Assembly (NCBI RefSeq): GCF_000337895.1
Contig: NZ_AOMA01000114.1
Location: 1-35,536 of the forward strand
Length of the DNA stretch: 35,536 bases
Reading direction: 5' to 3'
DNA from: Halobiforma nitratireducens JCM 10879
Lineage (GTDB): Archaea > Halobacteriota > Halobacteria > Halobacteriales > Natrialbaceae
Shown piece by piece: positions 15,238-23,902 of this stretch. Position numbers and translations under genes: made by a program. How positions within the stretch are numbered: the stretch's first letter is position 1; every line of letters starts with the position of its first letter. The notes beneath the pieces are model-generated. The model did no database searches. It was given only the letters and a program-made list of their open reading frames with translations, and was not told the origin of the DNA.

Positions 15238-16344
15238 CTAGAACCCGAGTGCGGCCGTGATCGACAGACCGCTCGCGAGCGCGCCGATCAGGTAGCCGCC
15301 GATCGCGCCCCCGTTGAGCAACGGGAGCCCTGCGTGGGCACGCCCTTTCAGAACCATGTACATGAGTACCAGCAGGCCAGCGATCGTACCGAGCAATGCC
15401 CCCAGCGCGGGGAGATTCAGCGCGATCAGGGGAACGTCGATCGTTCCTGCATCGAGGAAGAACGCAGCGCTCACGACGAGGATCGACGGGATGACGGCGT
15501 CTCCCAGGCCGATAAAGAGGGCGTCGCGCTCGAGGTCCCGGTCGGCATCGTCGGGCTCGTCGGTTTCGGGGGCCGGCGGTTCGGGCTCGAGTTCCGGGTC
15601 GGGACCGCTCGCGTCGGTATCGGCGGCCGGCGACGCGTTGCCGTCCGTCGCCATCGTCGCGGTTGCGTCGGTCTCGTCTCCGTCTCCGTCCCCGCTGGGG
15701 TTCGTGTCGTCGGCTGCGGTCTCGGTGTCGTCCGCCGGCGACTCGAGGTAGGAGTACGAGAGCGTCGTCGGAACGACGAGGACGACAGGAATTTTTAGGT
15801 CCATCACACCTTCGGCCAGATCGAGCATGTGTTCGGTGCCGTAGACGCTGATCGCGTCGTACACCGCGAGCACGGCGAGCAACAACAGGGCCGGCAAGAG
15901 CCCGAAGCTAATACCAAACAGCGCGGCAGCACCGGCACCCATCAACACCCCCGTGAGGTCGATGACGTACCACTCGGGATACCACAGGAGGGCAGCACCG
16001 ACCGCCACCGAGGCGAGGACGGCGACGACGTTGACCGACCCGACCGAGACGACTGGCGGGAGGAACTCGGTGAAGACGAACCAGGCGAGCATGACGCTGA
16101 CGCCGACGATCAGCGCGCGGATGAGCCACTGGACGTCGTACTTGAACGCGGCGAGCATGAGCGCAGTCGCCGCGAGAATAATACCGAAGTAGATGAAACT
16201 GTTCGTCGGGTCCTCGGGGTTCTCGACGGCCTGGCGTTCGGACTCGTAGAACGGCTCGATGAGGGCCAGAGCGCCGATCTGGACGCCGAGGAAGAGGGCG
16301 ACCGTCACGCCGACGGCACCGAGAACTCGCGTCCGATGGTTCAT
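15238..16344 (-). CDS. Presenilin-like intramembrane aspartyl protease
   Basis: A 368-residue membrane protein with about nine transmembrane helices. The two catalytic aspartates of presenilin/SPP-type GxGD proteases are present: Asp163 in AVYDAISVYGTEHM (the YD motif, TM6) and Asp282 in FIGLGDAVIPSI (the GLGD motif, TM7). The third motif, PAL in relatives, appears as GLPLLNGGAIGGY at about 339-351, so the usual Pro-Ala-Leu is altered. Between the catalytic helices lies a hydrophilic acidic loop of about 70 residues (203-272), rich in Asp, Thr, Pro and Glu, placed where presenilin carries its large loop. The start at 16344 (MNHRTRVLGA) precedes TM1; upstream codons would only translate a DNA tandem repeat. 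Substrates unknown. Confidence 0.9.
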   Translation of the reverse strand: MNHRTRVLGAVGVTVALFLGVQIGALALIEPFYESERQAVENPEDPTNSFIYFGIILAATALMLAAFKYDVQWLIRALIVGVSVMLAWFVFTEFLPPVVSVGSVNVVAVLASVAVGAALLWYPEWYVIDLTGVLMGAGAAALFGISFGLLPALLLLAVLAVYDAISVYGTEHMLDLAEGVMDLKIPVVLVVPTTLSYSYLESPADDTETAADDTNPSGDGDGDETDATATMATDGNASPAADTDASGPDPELEPEPPAPETDEPDDADRDLERDALFIGLGDAVIPSILVVSAAFFLDAGTIDVPLIALNLPALGALLGTIAGLLVLMYMVLKGRAHAGLPLLNGGAIGGYLIGALASGLSITAALGF

Positions 16345-16400
16345 GGCGCGCCGTTTGCACCGCGGTCGTATGGGTGTTTTCGTTGGCGTCCGTGGCTGGT

Positions 16401-16449
16401 ACTCGACACTCGACACTCGACACTCGACACTCGACACTCGACACTCGAT
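16401..16449. repeat. 7-bp tandem repeat, about 7 copies
   Basis: ACTCGAC is repeated six times exactly from 16401 to 16442, followed by one changed copy (ACTCGAT). It is in the region upstream of the presenilin-like gene and downstream of gar1. Confidence 0.92.
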
Positions 16450-16462
16450 ATCTGACACTCTA

Positions 16463-16512
16463 CAGGAACGGGAAGGGGAACGGGAACGGGAACGGGAACG
16501 GGAACGGGAGCA
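16463..16512. repeat. 6-bp tandem repeat, GGGAAC units
   Basis: A run of GGGAAC hexamers with slight variation at both ends, beginning near AGGAACGGGAAGGGGAAC and ending just before the gar1 stop codon. It lies right after the 7-bp array, giving two unrelated microsatellites side by side. Confidence 0.9.
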
Positions 16513-16521
16513 GGACGTTGC

Positions 16522-16785
16522 TCAGCGGGCGTACAGCGTCCCGCCAACCAGCGACGGCAGATGCACGTCGTCGTCCGGCGTCACAGCCAAGAAGGGGCGA
16601 TCGACTGGCCCGAAGACATCGACGACCCGACCGACCTCCTCGAGCGAGTCGTCGAGGACGGGGGTGCCGATTTCGTCCCGATAGCGGTCGTCGGGGTCGT
16701 CGGTGTCGTGGCTTTCGTCGCTTTCGTCGGCCCGCAACACCGCAAGTCCCTGTGCCGTCCGGACGACGGTCCCGACGCGACGCAT
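16522..16785 (-). CDS. gar1: H/ACA RNP protein Gar1
   Basis: An 87-residue Gar1-type protein, part of the box H/ACA ribonucleoprotein that makes pseudouridines in RNA. It starts MRRVGTVVRTAQGLAVLRAD, passes an acidic insertion (DESDESHDTDDPDDRYRDE) and continues IGTPVLDDSLEEVGRVVDVF, then GPVDRPFLAV. The G-x-V-x-D-x-x-x-x-x-V-G-R-V-x-D-x-F-G-P pattern is the Gar1/translation-protein beta-barrel signature. It follows srp19 after only two bases, so the two form an operon, an arrangement common in archaea. An in-frame GTG two codons upstream, overlapping the srp19 stop, is an alternative start. Confidence 0.9.
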   Translation of the reverse strand: MRRVGTVVRTAQGLAVLRADESDESHDTDDPDDRYRDEIGTPVLDDSLEEVGRVVDVFGPVDRPFLAVTPDDDVHLPSLVGGTLYAR

Positions 16786-16787
16786 GC

Positions 16788-17069
16788 TCACTCGCGCATC
16801 GCGGCGACGTACGCCGCGACGGCCTGGACGAGGTCGTTCTTCGTCGAGTCGTCGGCTCCGCGGACGACGACTCGGCCTCGCTGTGCCCAGTGTTCCCGGG
16901 AGTAGGATTTGTCTCGTTCTATCGTCGCGTCGTACCCGATCTGCTGGACGGCCTTCGCGATTTCGTCGACCGTCGGCTCCTCGACGGCCAACTCGTCCGA
17001 GACGCGACGGCCCTCCGAGCGGGAGAGCGACGCGTCGAGGTACGCGGGCCAGATGACGTTCTCGACCAT
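16788..17069 (-). CDS. srp19: Signal recognition particle protein SRP19
   Basis: A 93-residue protein binding helices 6 and 8 of 7S RNA to allow SRP54 loading. The N-terminus [20 protein letters not shown] has the W-P-x-Y-x-D-x-x-x-S-R-x-E-G-R-R pattern of the family. The sequence continues with [20 protein letters not shown] and [19 protein letters not shown], the usual basic RNA-binding segment, and ends in a helix ([15 protein letters not shown]). First gene of the srp19-gar1 operon, with a TATA-like box 27 bp upstream. Confidence 0.95.
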   Translation of the reverse strand: MVENVIWPAYLDASLSRSEGRRVSDELAVEEPTVDEIAKAVQQIGYDATIERDKSYSREHWAQRGRVVVRGADDSTKNDLVQAVAAYVAAMRE

Positions 17070-17092
17070 GCATTTGTGTGTGCAGGCCGACG

Positions 17093-17100
17093 AGTAAACC
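17093..17100 (-). promoter_or_regulatory. TATA-like box of srp19-gar1
   Basis: GGTTTACT on the minus strand, centred about 27 bp upstream of the ATG at 17069. Confidence 0.5.
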
Positions 17101-17181
17101 CTTGTGAACTACGCGTCCCGGTGGGCCGAACCGAATCTGCCGCAAAAATCGGTTTTCGAACCTCGATTTGCCGAATCGCGG

Positions 17182-18453
17182 TCAGGCGCGATCGCTCGAG
17201 CGGACGGCTCCGAACAACGCGAGCACGGCGAGAACGGCGACGGCTGCCGGAACGCCGAATCCGGGGATGGAGTCTCCATCGTCGGTGTCGGCATCGGCAT
17301 CGGCGTCGTCGCCATCGCCGTTCGGTCCAGTCGTGCCCGTTTCGTTGCCGGCTTCGTCACTGTCGTCGCCGTCGACGTCCGCGCCGTCGTCAGCGCCATT
17401 ATCATCTAGCTCCCCTGCGGGAATATCGCCGTAGTGATCGATGCGCTCGTCCGCAGCGAGGTCTGCTTCCTCGTAGGCCTCAGGATGGACATCCTCGACG
17501 ATGCCGGCGATCGCGACCACGACGAGCGGGGCCGGCTGACTCATGTAGTGATCGTTGACGGCGACGAACTGCTCGTTCTCGTAGGCTTGTGTCGCCATCA
17601 CGCCCTCACCCACTGGCGGCTCGCCCCAGGTCTCGCCGTAGACGATCCAGTCGGGGTCCTGCTCGATCACCTGTTCTTCGTCGACCATCTGCCACCCTTC
17701 GATACCGACCTCGGCTCCGAGGTTCTCGAGGCCTGCAGTCGTCAGAATCTCGTGAGAGAAGGTGTCTTCACCGGCGGTGAAGCCATCGCCCATCTCGTAG
17801 TACGCGAGCGGCCGCTCCACGTCGTCGACCGCCTCTTCGATCGTCGTCAGCGTCTCGTCCATCCACTCGAGGGTCTCGTCGGCACCGTCACACTCGCCGA
17901 CCATCTCGCCGGTCAGCCGGACGTTCTCGGCGACGCCGTCGAGCGAGTCCTCGGTCGGGAAGACAAAGACCGTCAGTCCCGCATCCCGGAGCTGATCGAT
18001 CACGTCGTCCCCGGCAAGCGTGTTTGCGGCCAGAACGACGTCGGGTTCGCGGTCGACGACTTCTTCGGTGATCGGCGTCAAGTCGTCGTCCTCGCTGATG
18101 TCGAGTTCCGCGTCGGGCTCGAGGTAGTCGGTGTACTGTCCGACGGGCATGCCGACGACCTTGTCTTCGGCTCCGATCTCAAACATCGTCTGGGCGTCGC
18201 TCGGCTGGAGCGCGACGACCGCATCCGGTTCCTCGTCGATCGTGACGGTTTCGCCCGTCCCGTCAGTTTCCTCGAACGGGAACTCGCAGGTCGGTGCTTC
18301 CTGTACGCCGAGCGTCGCCGGGCTGGAGCCGGCGTCAGTCGTTGCGCTCGCGTTCGGACCGCTCCCGGCAGCCAGACCGGCCCCGGCGGCCGGAGCGACC
18401 GTGAACGCGAGTACCATCGATACAGCGACGATCGCGACCAGTAGCTTTCGCAT
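17182..18453 (-). CDS. btuF: PGF-CTERM-anchored ABC transporter substrate-binding protein (BtuF-like)
   Basis: A 423-residue exported solute-binding protein. Residues 1-25 are a Sec signal ([20 protein letters not shown], ending APAAGA). The body (about 60-340) is a cobalamin/siderophore-type (type III) binding fold, with [20 protein letters not shown] near the start, [20 protein letters not shown] in the middle and an [20 protein letters not shown] segment late. An acidic linker (about 345-392) leads to PGF at 397-399, a hydrophobic helix and basic SSDRA end, the PGF-CTERM signal processed by archaeosortase. Divergent from the permease and ATPase genes. Cobalamin is the likeliest ligand by family; iron-siderophore or heme are alternatives. 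Confidence 0.9.
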   Translation of the reverse strand: MRKLLVAIVAVSMVLAFTVAPAAGAGLAAGSGPNASATTDAGSSPATLGVQEAPTCEFPFEETDGTGETVTIDEEPDAVVALQPSDAQTMFEIGAEDKVVGMPVGQYTDYLEPDAELDISEDDDLTPITEEVVDREPDVVLAANTLAGDDVIDQLRDAGLTVFVFPTEDSLDGVAENVRLTGEMVGECDGADETLEWMDETLTTIEEAVDDVERPLAYYEMGDGFTAGEDTFSHEILTTAGLENLGAEVGIEGWQMVDEEQVIEQDPDWIVYGETWGEPPVGEGVMATQAYENEQFVAVNDHYMSQPAPLVVVAIAGIVEDVHPEAYEEADLAADERIDHYGDIPAGELDDNGADDGADVDGDDSDEAGNETGTTGPNGDGDDADADADTDDGDSIPGFGVPAAVAVLAVLALFGAVRSSDRA

Positions 18454-18478
18454 CGACGGAGTGGAGACGCCACTCCAA

Positions 18479-18488
18479 CAAATATTTG
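18479..18488. promoter_or_regulatory. Shared palindromic TATA region, btuF / btuCD
   Basis: CAAATATTTG is a perfect 10-bp palindrome. Its centre is about 30 bp from the btuC ATG at 18513 and about 31 bp from the btuF ATG at 18453. One symmetric element could therefore serve as TATA box for leaderless transcripts in both directions. Confidence 0.6.
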
Positions 18489-18512
18489 ACTACTGCAATC
18501 GGGCTTTCAGAC

Positions 18513-19568
18513 ATGCTCGCTCCCGGGGTCTCCGGACGGGTTATCACCTGGTGTCTGGCACTCGCCGTTCTCCTCGTCGGCACCGTCATCGGAAGCGCGA
18601 TGCTAGGCTCGGTCCGGATCGACCCACTCACGGTGTCGAAAGCCGTGCTCAACCTCACGGGCTTCGTCGCTTACGACGTTCCCTCGGCTCATCAGACGAT
18701 CATTGCCGACGTGCGGCTCCCGCGGATCGCACTCGCCGCAATCGTCGGGTTCGCGCTTGCCGCCGCGGGAACCGTCATGCAAGGGTTCTTTCGAAACCCG
18801 CTTGCCGACCCCTCGATCATCGGTGTCTCGACTGGGGCCGCCGCGGGTGCCGTCGCCGCGATCGCGTTTCCCGCCCTCGTCCCGTTCTCGAGCGTCCACA
18901 TCCCGGCGTTCGTCGGCGCAGTCGGAACCGCGTTTTTCGTTTACGCCGTCGCGACGGAAGGCGGTCGAACGCCGGTTGCGACGCTGTTGCTGGCCGGCGT
19001 CGCGATCCAGGCGTTTCTGGGTGCGGTAATCTCGTACATGCTAGTCCACAGCGGCGAGAGCCTTCGGGAAGCAGTCGTCTGGATGATGGGCCATCTCCAT
19101 CGGAGCAGCTGGAACGATGTCACGTTTGCCCTGCCGGTGACACTCGTCGGCGTCGCGATACTCGGCGCGTACACTCGGGAGATGAACGTCCTCCTGCTCG
19201 GGGAAGAGGACGCCCACCACCTCGGGGTCGACGTAGAGCGGACCAAACTGCTCTTGCTCGCGCTTGCGAGTATCGTCACCGCCGCCGGCGTCGCCGTCGC
19301 CGGCGTCATCGGCTTCGTCGGGCTGATCGTCCCCCACATCATGCGGCTGGTCGTCGGCCCGGACCACCGCATCCTCCTGCCGACCAGCGCACTCGCCGGC
19401 GCTTCCTTCCTGGTCGCGACCGATACGATCGCTCGCCTGGACGTACTCCCGCTCCCGTTCGGCCTCGAGGTCGGGACGCCGATCGTCCCGGTGGGGATCG
19501 TGACCGCGGCACTTGGCGCGCCGTTTTTCCTCTACCTGCTGACTAAACGGGAGGTGCACGCGCTGTGA
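18513..19568 (+). CDS. btuC: Cobalamin-type ABC transporter permease (BtuC-like)
   Basis: A 351-residue FecCD/BtuC-family permease with about ten transmembrane helices. Typical segments are [20 protein letters not shown] (close to the family VRLPR), [20 protein letters not shown] with GAAAGA following, [20 protein letters not shown] (the coupling region contacting the ATPase) and [20 protein letters not shown] near the end. It forms the channel through which the substrate delivered by BtuF passes. The ATG at 18513 was chosen because the promoter element sits about 30 bp upstream and would overlap any TTG start further up. Its stop overlaps the GTG start of btuD. Confidence 0.94.
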   Translation: MLAPGVSGRVITWCLALAVLLVGTVIGSAMLGSVRIDPLTVSKAVLNLTGFVAYDVPSAHQTIIADVRLPRIALAAIVGFALAAAGTVMQGFFRNPLADPSIIGVSTGAAAGAVAAIAFPALVPFSSVHIPAFVGAVGTAFFVYAVATEGGRTPVATLLLAGVAIQAFLGAVISYMLVHSGESLREAVVWMMGHLHRSSWNDVTFALPVTLVGVAILGAYTREMNVLLLGEEDAHHLGVDVERTKLLLLALASIVTAAGVAVAGVIGFVGLIVPHIMRLVVGPDHRILLPTSALAGASFLVATDTIARLDVLPLPFGLEVGTPIVPVGIVTAALGAPFFLYLLTKREVHAL

Positions 19569-21115
19569 TCGATCCGTTCGGACGCCACGATGACGATGAC
19601 GACGACGAGGGCGATAGTCCCCGGGGCATCACAGACGCCAGTTCCGGGATCGAACCCGCGACGCTCGACGTCGAGAACGTCTCGCTCTCGTTTGGCGACC
19701 TGACCGTTCTCGAGGACGTCTCGGTGACGATCGACCCGGGCGAGTTCGTCGGGCTCGTCGGGCCGAACGGGGCCGGGAAGACGACGCTGTTGCGAACGAT
19801 CAGCGGTGCGATCGAGCCCGACGCCGGCTCGGTGACGGTCGACGGCGTCGACGTTCACGAGGTTCCCTCGCGAGACTCGAGTCGGCTGGTGGCAGTCGTT
19901 CCCCAGGACACGACGCTGTCGTTTTCGTTCCCCGTCCGCGATGTCGTCGAGATGGGACGACATCCCCACCGGTCGCGGTTCTCGCCACCGACGCCGGACG
20001 ATCGCGACGCGGTCGATCGCGCACTTGAGCGGACACGAACGGCGAGTCTCGCGGATCGCCCCATCGACGAGGTCAGCGGCGGCCAGCGCCAGCGGGTCGT
20101 CCTCGCACGGGCGATCGCCCAGGCGACGCCCGCACTCCTGCTCGACGAGCCGACCGCGAGCCTCGATATCAACCACGCGATCGAGACCCTCGAGTTGGTT
20201 CGGGAACTCGTCGAAGACGGCCGGACGGCGGTCGCGGCGATCCACGACCTCGATCTCGCCGCACGGTACTGCGATCGGCTGGTGATGGTCGCCGACGAGG
20301 GTGTCAGGAGTGTCGGTTCGCCCGCGGAGGTACTCACCAGCGAGGCGCTGGCCGACGCGTTCGACGCGAACGCGACGGTGGTTCCGAACCCAGTGACGGG
20401 AACGGAGACGGTGACTGCACTGCCCGACGCGGGCGACGAACTCGCCTCGCTCGAACCCGGATCGGTCGACTCACCGACGAGTAACGAGGCCGATACCGGC
20501 GGCGGACGTGACTCGGCACACCGGGGTCGTGACGGGACGGCTGGCGCGTCACGGCTGGAAGGTGACGGCGGACGGATACCCGGCGACGACCGCCTCGAGG
20601 TCCACGTCTTCGGGACCGGTACGACCGCCGCGGGCGTCCTCGCACGACTCGAGACCGCTGCCGAGAACTCGCGTGCGGACCTGTCGGTCTCGGTCGGCCC
20701 CGTCACGCCAGGGATCGTCACCGAGACCGCAGCGCGGTTCGCCGTCGAGGTCGTCGACACCCAGCCACACGCGCCGATCTCGAACGACGAGCGCGAGCGG
20801 GTCGAACGACGGGTTCGCGATGCGGACGTGACGGTGCTTGCCGATCCCGTCCTCGATTCCGGCGGCTGCGTCCTCGAGACCCTGGCAGCGGTCGATCCCG
20901 AGACGCTGGTCGTCACGGACCGGCGGCCGCTCGAGGAACGCGACTTCGTGGGCCCGGAAACCAGCACCCGCTACGAGTGGTACGCCGAGCGCGCGGTCGA
21001 AGCGACCCCTGAGACGGTTCTCGAGGGAGTGACGCGGGCACTCGAGAGTGCTACCGGGAGAGGTTCGGGGGCAATTGCTCGTGAGAACCGCGCCTCGACT
21101 GGTTCGGATAACTGA
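19565..21115 (+). CDS. btuD: Cobalamin-type ABC transporter ATPase with C-terminal extension (BtuD-like)
   Basis: A 516-residue protein, twice the usual ~255 residues. It starts at a GTG overlapping the btuC stop by 4 bp. Residues 1-30 are an acidic lead ([11 protein letters not shown]). The ABC ATPase domain follows (about 33-275): Walker [10 protein letters not shown] at 66-74, signature SGGQ at 171-174, Walker B LLLDEPT at 191-197, H-loop His227. After an acidic/glycine linker (about 290-345) comes a second domain of about 150 residues: [40 protein letters not shown] and [20 protein letters not shown]. It has alternating strand-helix order like a small nucleotide- or corrinoid-related Rossmann-type fold. 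Its function is unknown; sensing or modifying imported cobamide is a guess. Confidence 0.92.
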   Translation: MIDPFGRHDDDDDDEGDSPRGITDASSGIEPATLDVENVSLSFGDLTVLEDVSVTIDPGEFVGLVGPNGAGKTTLLRTISGAIEPDAGSVTVDGVDVHEVPSRDSSRLVAVVPQDTTLSFSFPVRDVVEMGRHPHRSRFSPPTPDDRDAVDRALERTRTASLADRPIDEVSGGQRQRVVLARAIAQATPALLLDEPTASLDINHAIETLELVRELVEDGRTAVAAIHDLDLAARYCDRLVMVADEGVRSVGSPAEVLTSEALADAFDANATVVPNPVTGTETVTALPDAGDELASLEPGSVDSPTSNEADTGGGRDSAHRGRDGTAGASRLEGDGGRIPGDDRLEVHVFGTGTTAAGVLARLETAAENSRADLSVSVGPVTPGIVTETAARFAVEVVDTQPHAPISNDERERVERRVRDADVTVLADPVLDSGGCVLETLAAVDPETLVVTDRRPLEERDFVGPETSTRYEWYAERAVEATPETVLEGVTRALESATGRGSGAIARENRASTGSDN

Positions 21116-21328
21116 AACGCGGGAGAGCGAGACGAGAGGGGGGTGAGAGAGTACGACTATCGACCGCGAGCCGAAGGTGCGGGCAGTGAACGACACCTGC
21201 GAACGACGAGCTGCCAGCCCGGAGCCGTGGGGCCACGAGCGACGAACCGCCAACTGCGAGTTTCGAACTGCGAACCGCCAACGACGAACTGGACGGTTTT
21301 TTACCCCTCCGCCACCGAGTGGACCCCA
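21116..21328. other. Repetitive intergenic before gatE
   Basis: The gap holds imperfect direct repeats built on GCGAACCGCCAAC and CGACGAAC-type words; CGAACCGCCAAC occurs at 21243-21254 and 21271-21282. No gene is visible. The 3' part contains the gatE promoter. Confidence 0.6.
21297..21304 (+). promoter_or_regulatory. TATA-like box of gatE
   Basis: TTTTTTAC is centred about 29 bp upstream of the ATG at 21329. Confidence 0.5.
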
Positions 21329-23203
21329 ATGACTGCGAGCGAGTACGACTACGACGAGCTCGGACTCGTCGCCGGACTCGAGATTCACCAGCAACTCGAC
21401 ACGGCGACGAAACTGTTCTGCCAGTGTCCGACCGAGCTTCGCGAACCCGAGGAGGCCGAGCGGACCTTCACCCGTTATCTCCACCCCACCCGGAGCGAAC
21501 TCGGCGAGATCGACGAGGCCGCCCTCGAGGAGAGCAAAGTCGACCGCGAGTTCGAGTATCTCGCGTACGACACGACCTGTCTCGTCGAGGAAGACGACGA
21601 ACCACCCCACGAACTCGACGCGGAAGCCGTAGAGACCGTCCTCGAAATCGCCCAGCTGCTGGACATGGAGCCGGTCGACCAGGCACACGTCATGCGAAAA
21701 CTCGTCGTCGACGGCTCCAACACGTCGGGGTTCCAGCGCTCGACGCTGATCGCAACCGACGGCGAGATCGAGACGAGCGAGGGTGCCGTCGGCGTCGAAG
21801 ACCTCATGCTCGAGGAGGAAAGCGCCCAGCGGGTCGAAGAGACCGCCGAGGGCGTCCGCTACAGTCTCGACCGGCTCGGTATCCCGCTGGTCGAGATCGG
21901 AACGAAACCCGACATCTCGACGCCCGAACAGGCGCTTGAGGCCGCCGAACGGATCGGCATGCTGCTTCGCTCGACGGGGAAAGTCAAACGCGGCCTCGGG
22001 ACGATCCGCCAGGACGTCAACGTCTCGATCGAGGAGGGAGCCCGCGTCGAGATCAAGGGGGTCCAGAGTCTCGACGACATCGACGACATCGTCCGCACCG
22101 AAGTCGCGCGTCAGGTCGAACTCGTCGAGATCGCGGACGAACTTCGCGAACGCGAGGCAAGCGTCGGCGACTCCCAGGACGTGACCGACGTGTTCGAAGG
22201 GACGGAGAGCGGCGTCATCGAGGGCGCGCTGAGTTCGGGCGGCTCCGTGATGGCTGTCCCCCTGTACGGGTTCGACGGTCTCGTCGGCCACGAGATCGCA
22301 CCCGACCGCCGCCTTGGGACGGAGTTCTCCGATCACGCCAAGCGCCACGGTGCCGGCGGGATTTTCCACACCGACGAACTGCCGGCCTACGGCGTCACGG
22401 AGGAGGAAGTCGACGCCCTGCGCGAGGCGGTCGGGGCCGATCCCGAGGACGCCGTCGCCATCGTCGCCGACGACACCGAGACGGCCGAGACGGCGATCGA
22501 GGCCGTCGTCGAGCGCGCCGAGACTGCCCTCGAGGGCGTTCCCGAGGAGACCCGCGGTGCGAACGACGACGGGACGACCCGCTACCTGCGTCCACTGCCC
22601 GGTGCGGCGCGGATGTACCCCGAGACGGACGTTCCGCCAATCGAGCCCGACCCGAGCGACGTACCCGAACCCGAGCTGCTGACCGAGAAAGTCGAGCGCT
22701 ACCAGGCGGAGTACGACCTCGGCGAAGGACTGGCCGAACAGGTCGCGTACGGCAAACACATGCCGCTGTTCGAGGACATCGTCGCCGACGGCGTCGATCC
22801 CACGCTCGCGGCGTCGACCCTCGAGTCGACTCTGACCGAACTCCGTCGGGACGACGTGTCAGTCGAGACCCTCGGAGACGAGCATCTCCGCGGCGTGCTC
22901 GAGCTAGTCGAGGACGGCGAGTTGCCGAACGAAGGCGTGCCGGACCTGCTAACCGCGCTGGCCGAGGAGCCAGACCGAACCCCGGCGGAAGCAGCAGAGG
23001 AAGCAGGACTCGGCGGCGCAGACGAGGACGAAGTCCGGGAGGCCGTCGTCGAGGTCGTCGAACGCAACGAACAGCAGGTCGAAGAAGAGGGGATGCAGGC
23101 GTTCTCCGGCCTCATGGGCGAGTGTATGGGTGCACTCCGTGGAAAGGCCGACGGCGACCTCGTGAGCGAGTTACTTCGCGAGGAGATTCAGAAACGAGCC
23201 TGA
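21329..23203 (+). CDS. gatE: Glutamyl-tRNA(Gln) amidotransferase subunit E
   Basis: A 624-residue archaeal GatE, which with GatD converts Glu-tRNA(Gln) to Gln-tRNA(Gln). The N-terminal GatB-type kinase fold begins GLVAGLEIHQQLDTATKLFC and contains VMRKLVVDGSNTSGFQRSTL and RLGIPLVEIGTKPDISTPEQ. The AspRS-like insertion domain typical of GatE (absent from bacterial GatB) lies at about 260-420, including YGFDGLVGHEIAPDRRLGTE. The C-terminal helical tail with a YqeY-like domain ends in FSGLMGECMGALRGKADGDL. The presence of this archaea-specific subunit supports the organism call. The gatD partner is not in the window. The frame upstream of 21329 would translate the repetitive gap and is not coding. 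Confidence 0.96.
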   Translation: MTASEYDYDELGLVAGLEIHQQLDTATKLFCQCPTELREPEEAERTFTRYLHPTRSELGEIDEAALEESKVDREFEYLAYDTTCLVEEDDEPPHELDAEAVETVLEIAQLLDMEPVDQAHVMRKLVVDGSNTSGFQRSTLIATDGEIETSEGAVGVEDLMLEEESAQRVEETAEGVRYSLDRLGIPLVEIGTKPDISTPEQALEAAERIGMLLRSTGKVKRGLGTIRQDVNVSIEEGARVEIKGVQSLDDIDDIVRTEVARQVELVEIADELREREASVGDSQDVTDVFEGTESGVIEGALSSGGSVMAVPLYGFDGLVGHEIAPDRRLGTEFSDHAKRHGAGGIFHTDELPAYGVTEEEVDALREAVGADPEDAVAIVADDTETAETAIEAVVERAETALEGVPEETRGANDDGTTRYLRPLPGAARMYPETDVPPIEPDPSDVPEPELLTEKVERYQAEYDLGEGLAEQVAYGKHMPLFEDIVADGVDPTLAASTLESTLTELRRDDVSVETLGDEHLRGVLELVEDGELPNEGVPDLLTALAEEPDRTPAEAAEEAGLGGADEDEVREAVVEVVERNEQQVEEEGMQAFSGLMGECMGALRGKADGDLVSELLREEIQKRA

Positions 23204-23206
23204 TCC

Positions 23207-23226
23207 GTAGAACCTCGAGGTTCTAC
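23207..23226. terminator. 20-bp perfect palindrome after gatE, possible terminator
   Basis: GTAGAACCTCGAGGTTCTAC begins four bases after the gatE stop codon and equals its own reverse complement. It could fold as a 3' hairpin on the gatE message, or be a protein site. It is not followed by a T tract, so the terminator role is tentative. It overlaps the first unit of the tandem array. Confidence 0.4.
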
Positions 23227-23298
23227 GTGTCTCGAGGTTCTACGTGTCTCGAGGTTCTACGTGTCTCGAGGTTCTACGTGTCTCGAGGTTCTACGTGT
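23214..23298. repeat. 17-bp tandem repeat, five exact copies
   Basis: CTCGAGGTTCTACGTGT is repeated five times without a mismatch (23214-23230, 23231-23247, 23248-23264, 23265-23281, 23282-23298). It lies in the gap between convergent gatE and the small membrane protein gene. Perfect identity suggests recent expansion or ongoing homogenisation. Confidence 0.95.
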
Positions 23299-23328
23299 AG
23301 TTTCCCCGTTCGGGCACACCGAGCACGA

Positions 23329-23682
23329 TCACGTTCCGGGGACCCCGATGGCGTCGTACGTCGTCAGCTCCGCGGTTGCCAGGACGTACAACACGACGAG
23401 GACGGCGATCCACGCGACCAGCGTGATCCCCGCGGCGTCGATCCAGCCGCCCGGGTACCGGCGTTTGACGACCGCGAGATAGGCAAGCAGGACGATCGCC
23501 GGCCCGAGAAGCGGGACCCAGCCGAAGAAGAAGCCGACGACACCCCAGACGATCGCACCGAGCAGTGCCGTGAACACGGCGTATGTGTAGTCACTGATGT
23601 CGGCGATGAGCCACGCGCCGACGTGGATACCGAGCGCGCCGATCAGGAGGCTGACGACGAAGACGACGAGGCTGTCGATCAT
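23329..23682 (-). CDS. Small membrane protein, unknown function
   Basis: A 117-residue integral membrane protein with about four transmembrane helices: MIDSLVVFVVSLLIGALGIH (TM1), then YAVFTALLGAIVWGVVGFFF, WVPLLGPAIVLLAYLAVV and ITLVAWIAVLVVLYVLAT. A short basic loop (KRRYPGG) separates the last two. No catalytic or transport motif is visible. The start at 23682 was chosen as the first Met before TM1, with a palindromic promoter-position element 27 bp upstream; the preceding in-frame sequence is polar and unlike the rest. I recall similar short haloarchaeal membrane proteins but no function. Confidence 0.75.
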   Translation of the reverse strand: MIDSLVVFVVSLLIGALGIHVGAWLIADISDYTYAVFTALLGAIVWGVVGFFFGWVPLLGPAIVLLAYLAVVKRRYPGGWIDAAGITLVAWIAVLVVLYVLATAELTTYDAIGVPGT

Positions 23683-23700
23683 GGCGGTCTCGTTCGTATC

Positions 23701-23717
23701 GTTTTCGGTACGAAAAC
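23701..23717. promoter_or_regulatory. Dyad at promoter position of the small membrane protein gene
   Basis: GTTTTCG-gta-CGAAAAC is a perfect 7-bp inverted repeat with a 3-bp spacer, centred 27 bp upstream of the ATG at 23682. It occupies the place of the TATA box, so it could be an operator over the promoter. Confidence 0.45.
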
Positions 23718-23902
23718 AAATAGTTGGCTGGTCTCGACGGCCAACACCGGTCGGACGGCCGAGACAGTGTCCCGAGTGGTCGTCGCGTGCGGAGAGCGGT
23801 CCGACAACCTCGTTCCTCGACATCCACCCCGCGCTGAAGGGCGGCGCTTTCTCCTCGATTTCCGTAACCGGACCAGACCAAAGCCGTCGACTCGAGTACC
23901 CG

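Noticed and set aside
20549..22759. 736-codon minus-strand frame across btuD, the gap and gatE
   Set aside because: Antisense to two certain genes and spans an intergenic promoter; not coding.
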